DNA of 64,000 bases from Mesorhizobium kowhaii (GTDB lineage Bacteria; Pseudomonadota; Alphaproteobacteria; Rhizobiales; Rhizobiaceae): the NCBI RefSeq assembly GCF_003253745.1, contig NZ_MZXV01000062.1, positions 1-64,000 of the forward strand, read 5' to 3'. This document shows positions 62,504 to 64,000 of the stretch, one piece after another. The position numbers and the translations under genes are program-made. How positions within the stretch are numbered: the stretch's first letter is position 1; each line of letters opens with the position of its first letter. The notes beneath the pieces were generated by a model. That model saw only the letters and a program-made list of their open reading frames with translations. It did not search any database and was not told where the DNA came from.

Positions 62504-62793
62504 ATGACGCGCCTGTCGGTTGCGGAAGAGCTTGAAAGCGCCGCAGATCGTATCGCGGACATGTCGCGCGCGGATCTGCAAATCATTCTGCGTCGCGCTG
62601 CACTAATGCTCCGAAACATCGCCGGCGTGCCGCTGGAACCGGCGACTGAGGACGCGCTCAACTCGATCGCAGCTGAGATGGAAATTGGCAAGTCGGACCT
62701 CATTCGGATCGTTTGCGCGAGTGGTTGGAAACCAACGCGTATCTGCCAGTGCGTGTGATCGATGAAGAGAGTGAAACGGACGGAAGCGCTTAG
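62504..62793 (+). pseudogene. Small hypothetical gene with a frameshift
   Basis: The frame from 62504 encodes ESAADRIADMSRADLQIILRRAALMLRN, VPLEPATEDALNSIAAEMEIGKSDLIR and then breaks. The continuation REWLETNAYLPVRVIDEESETDGSA lies in another frame and stops at 62791-62793. The two parts make a natural protein of about 95 residues with a ribbon-helix-helix-like middle and a conserved acidic tail (the pattern REWLE-NAYLPV is one I recognise from rhizobial small proteins). The break is near 62715. It is probably a pseudogene; a sequencing error would also explain it. Confidence 0.6.
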
Positions 62794-63215
62794 CGGCTAC
62801 GATCATTCGTCTTTCCAAATCACCGACCGCTCCGTTGTGAGGACTAGGTGCCTAGCGGATCAGTTTGGCGCGCGTGGACGAGTTTCGCCGGTGCGGGAGC
62901 CATGCCGAAGATGTGCGAAGGGTCGCAACCAGCGAGCATCGCCGCCGATCCTCGGGCGGGCTGTCGTAGAACCAAGCCCGTGCGATCCCTGATGCAGCCG
63001 GACCACCGCGGACGGGGACAGTCGGTCCCGCGTCCCGTCCTGCGGCCGGCGCTATGCTGACGCTCCTACGGCTGCCCCGTTCACCGCCCGCGGCGGGGGC
63101 GAATTTCCTCCGTCCTACGCGCGCCAATCGTCCGCTGTTGCGGACGCGCGCAGGACTGCGGTTTATGCGCCGTTCTGTCGTTGGAGCGCCGGCGCTCGCC
63201 GGCGCGGAGCGATAG
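62794..63215. other. Intergenic region
   Basis: GC-rich DNA with no supported gene. A hairpin with 8-base arms lies at 63186-63205, just before repeat copy 3. Confidence 0.4.
63186..63205. other. Hairpin, 8-bp perfect stem
   Basis: Arms GCGCCGGC and GCCGGCGC flank GCTC, directly left of repeat copy 3. Role unknown. Confidence 0.45.
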
Positions 63216-63433
63216 GTTAGGAACCCGTGATTGACCGGGACTTCAGGATACTGACCAAATGCGATCATGCCCAAGCGTGGAAGATCACACGTGGTCACTC
63301 GATTCACACCCCACTTAACGGTCCCAGCCGTCGACGATCTCCGTGCAAGCGTTTGATAAATATAACGATTCCAATCAGAGTCTTTTGACTCACAACGATC
63401 CCGCTCGACACCCTACGACCACGGTGGATCACG
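63216..63433 (-). repeat. Dispersed 218-bp repeat, copy 3
   Basis: The copy aligns with copy 1 over the same 218 bases. Its minus-strand frame is open across the whole copy: GVERDRCESK, NRYIYQTLA, GTVKWGVNRVTTCDLPRLGM and VPVNHGF, with a TAG immediately before the first residue. The plus strand holds the 29-codon MPKRGRS frame. It is the best-preserved copy in the window. Confidence 0.75.
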
Positions 63434-64000
63434 GTTGGTCACGCTTCGATCCAATTTCCCCTGAAATCATAGATTTGCGAGTTTGCCCAACCGTCGTGCG
63501 ACGGGTGATAGATCGCAATATAACCAGCGACCTGCGAGGGCGTTGTCGGCGCAAGACATGCGCCCTTCCCTCCCCCCACAACGCAGCGTCGATTTCGCGT
63601 CACTGCACCCTTTGACGAACCTGCTGAGCGCCGGAGATATCGGCAATCGCCGCTCGCTGAAACGATATATTGCTCTCAGAAACGGCCCCACTGGCCCGCG
63701 ATCGGGATGACTGAAATGGGCCGTGTATGGACGGCTCTCCGTTGGCAAGGGGTTCGTTCGGCTTTTGCAGTTGCTGGTTGGTGCGGCCATGTATCCGACC
63801 TGTAGGTGCGGCCTTTCATGTGCCGCTGGCCATAATGCCATTCGCGCGGCTCAGGTCCCGATCGTAAGCTCGCACTCGAGGTGCACGGCCCAAGTGGGTT
63901 CTCCTGATCCGGCGGTATCAACCGGCTTTGTGCATTAGCTCCTGTCCGCCCTTTCCAACCTCGTCAGCGATCGCTCGCCTTTGGCTCGGTTTATGCGATG
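63434..64000. other. Right-end region, no supported gene
   Basis: Short frames occur on both strands, none with a ribosome binding site or known motif. At the extreme right the minus strand reads INRAKGERSLTRLERADRS before a stop, which might be the end of a gene outside the window, but this cannot be decided. Confidence 0.35.

Noticed and set aside
13267..63433. Repeats read as a CRISPR array
   Set aside because: Only three copies, each over 170 bases and tens of kilobases apart, without spacers or cas genes.

Overview
The window is high-GC, gene-dense DNA that looks like an alphaproteobacterium of the Hyphomicrobiales, most likely Mesorhizobium or a close relative. This rests on gene content and style (a ubiquinol oxidase operon in the order cyoE-A-B-C-D, FixJ-type regulators, a multi-PAS kinase, small island-type helix-turn-helix genes); no database search was possible. 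No rRNA, tRNA or CRISPR array was seen.

Layout. 0-1.35 kb: the tail of one LysR-type regulator and a complete second one. 1.5-11.2 kb (minus strand): a two-gene SbcCD/YhaON-like nuclease-ATPase operon, a PHP-domain/SMC-like ATPase gene of the TrlF type that is visibly more A/T-rich, a remnant of a DUF2130 gene, and an IS630-family element with a frameshifted transposase. This is the most defence-like part of the window. 11.3-20.3 kb: an ornithine cyclodeaminase-family gene, a small excisionase-like gene, an orphan Tat-exported ABC binding protein divergent from an alkyl sulfatase-TetR operon, and an alcohol dehydrogenase divergent from a second TetR gene. Both divergent regions carry clear palindromes. 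20.3-27.3 kb: cytochrome bo-type quinol oxidase operon and a pyruvate:quinone oxidoreductase, both feeding or using the quinone pool. 27.5-34.4 kb: a signalling cluster (AraC regulator plus ECF sigma factor, FixJ-type regulator, single receiver, and a nine-PAS histidine kinase built from an exact 253-residue tandem repeat).

34.9-42.9 kb: a seven-gene CoA-thioester operon (acyl-CoA dehydrogenase, two enoyl-CoA hydratases, class III CoA-transferase, YWTD beta-propeller, 3-hydroxyacyl-CoA dehydrogenase, acyl-CoA ligase), similar in composition to carnitine-type side-chain metabolism. 43.3-46.7 kb: type II NADH dehydrogenase, a sensorless histidine kinase with a small downstream gene, and a small exported protein. 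47.0-54.9 kb: an MscS-type channel with a cyclic-nucleotide-binding domain whose start lies at the broken end of a duplicated ABC permease, an adaptor-permease-adaptor export operon, and a patatin lipoprotein. 55.2-61.5 kb (plus strand): an Rrf2 repressor with its probable operators, a dinucleotide-binding oxidoreductase, and a likely stress/detoxification operon ending in dps. 61.5-64 kb: sparse, island-like DNA with a second excisionase-like gene, a frameshifted small gene and a repeat copy.

A 218-bp repeat occurs three times (13.3, 20.1 and 63.2 kb) in the same orientation. Two copies lie near paralogous excisionase-like genes at the two ends of a 50-kb stretch, which suggests that this stretch is an accessory module assembled or bounded by recombination.
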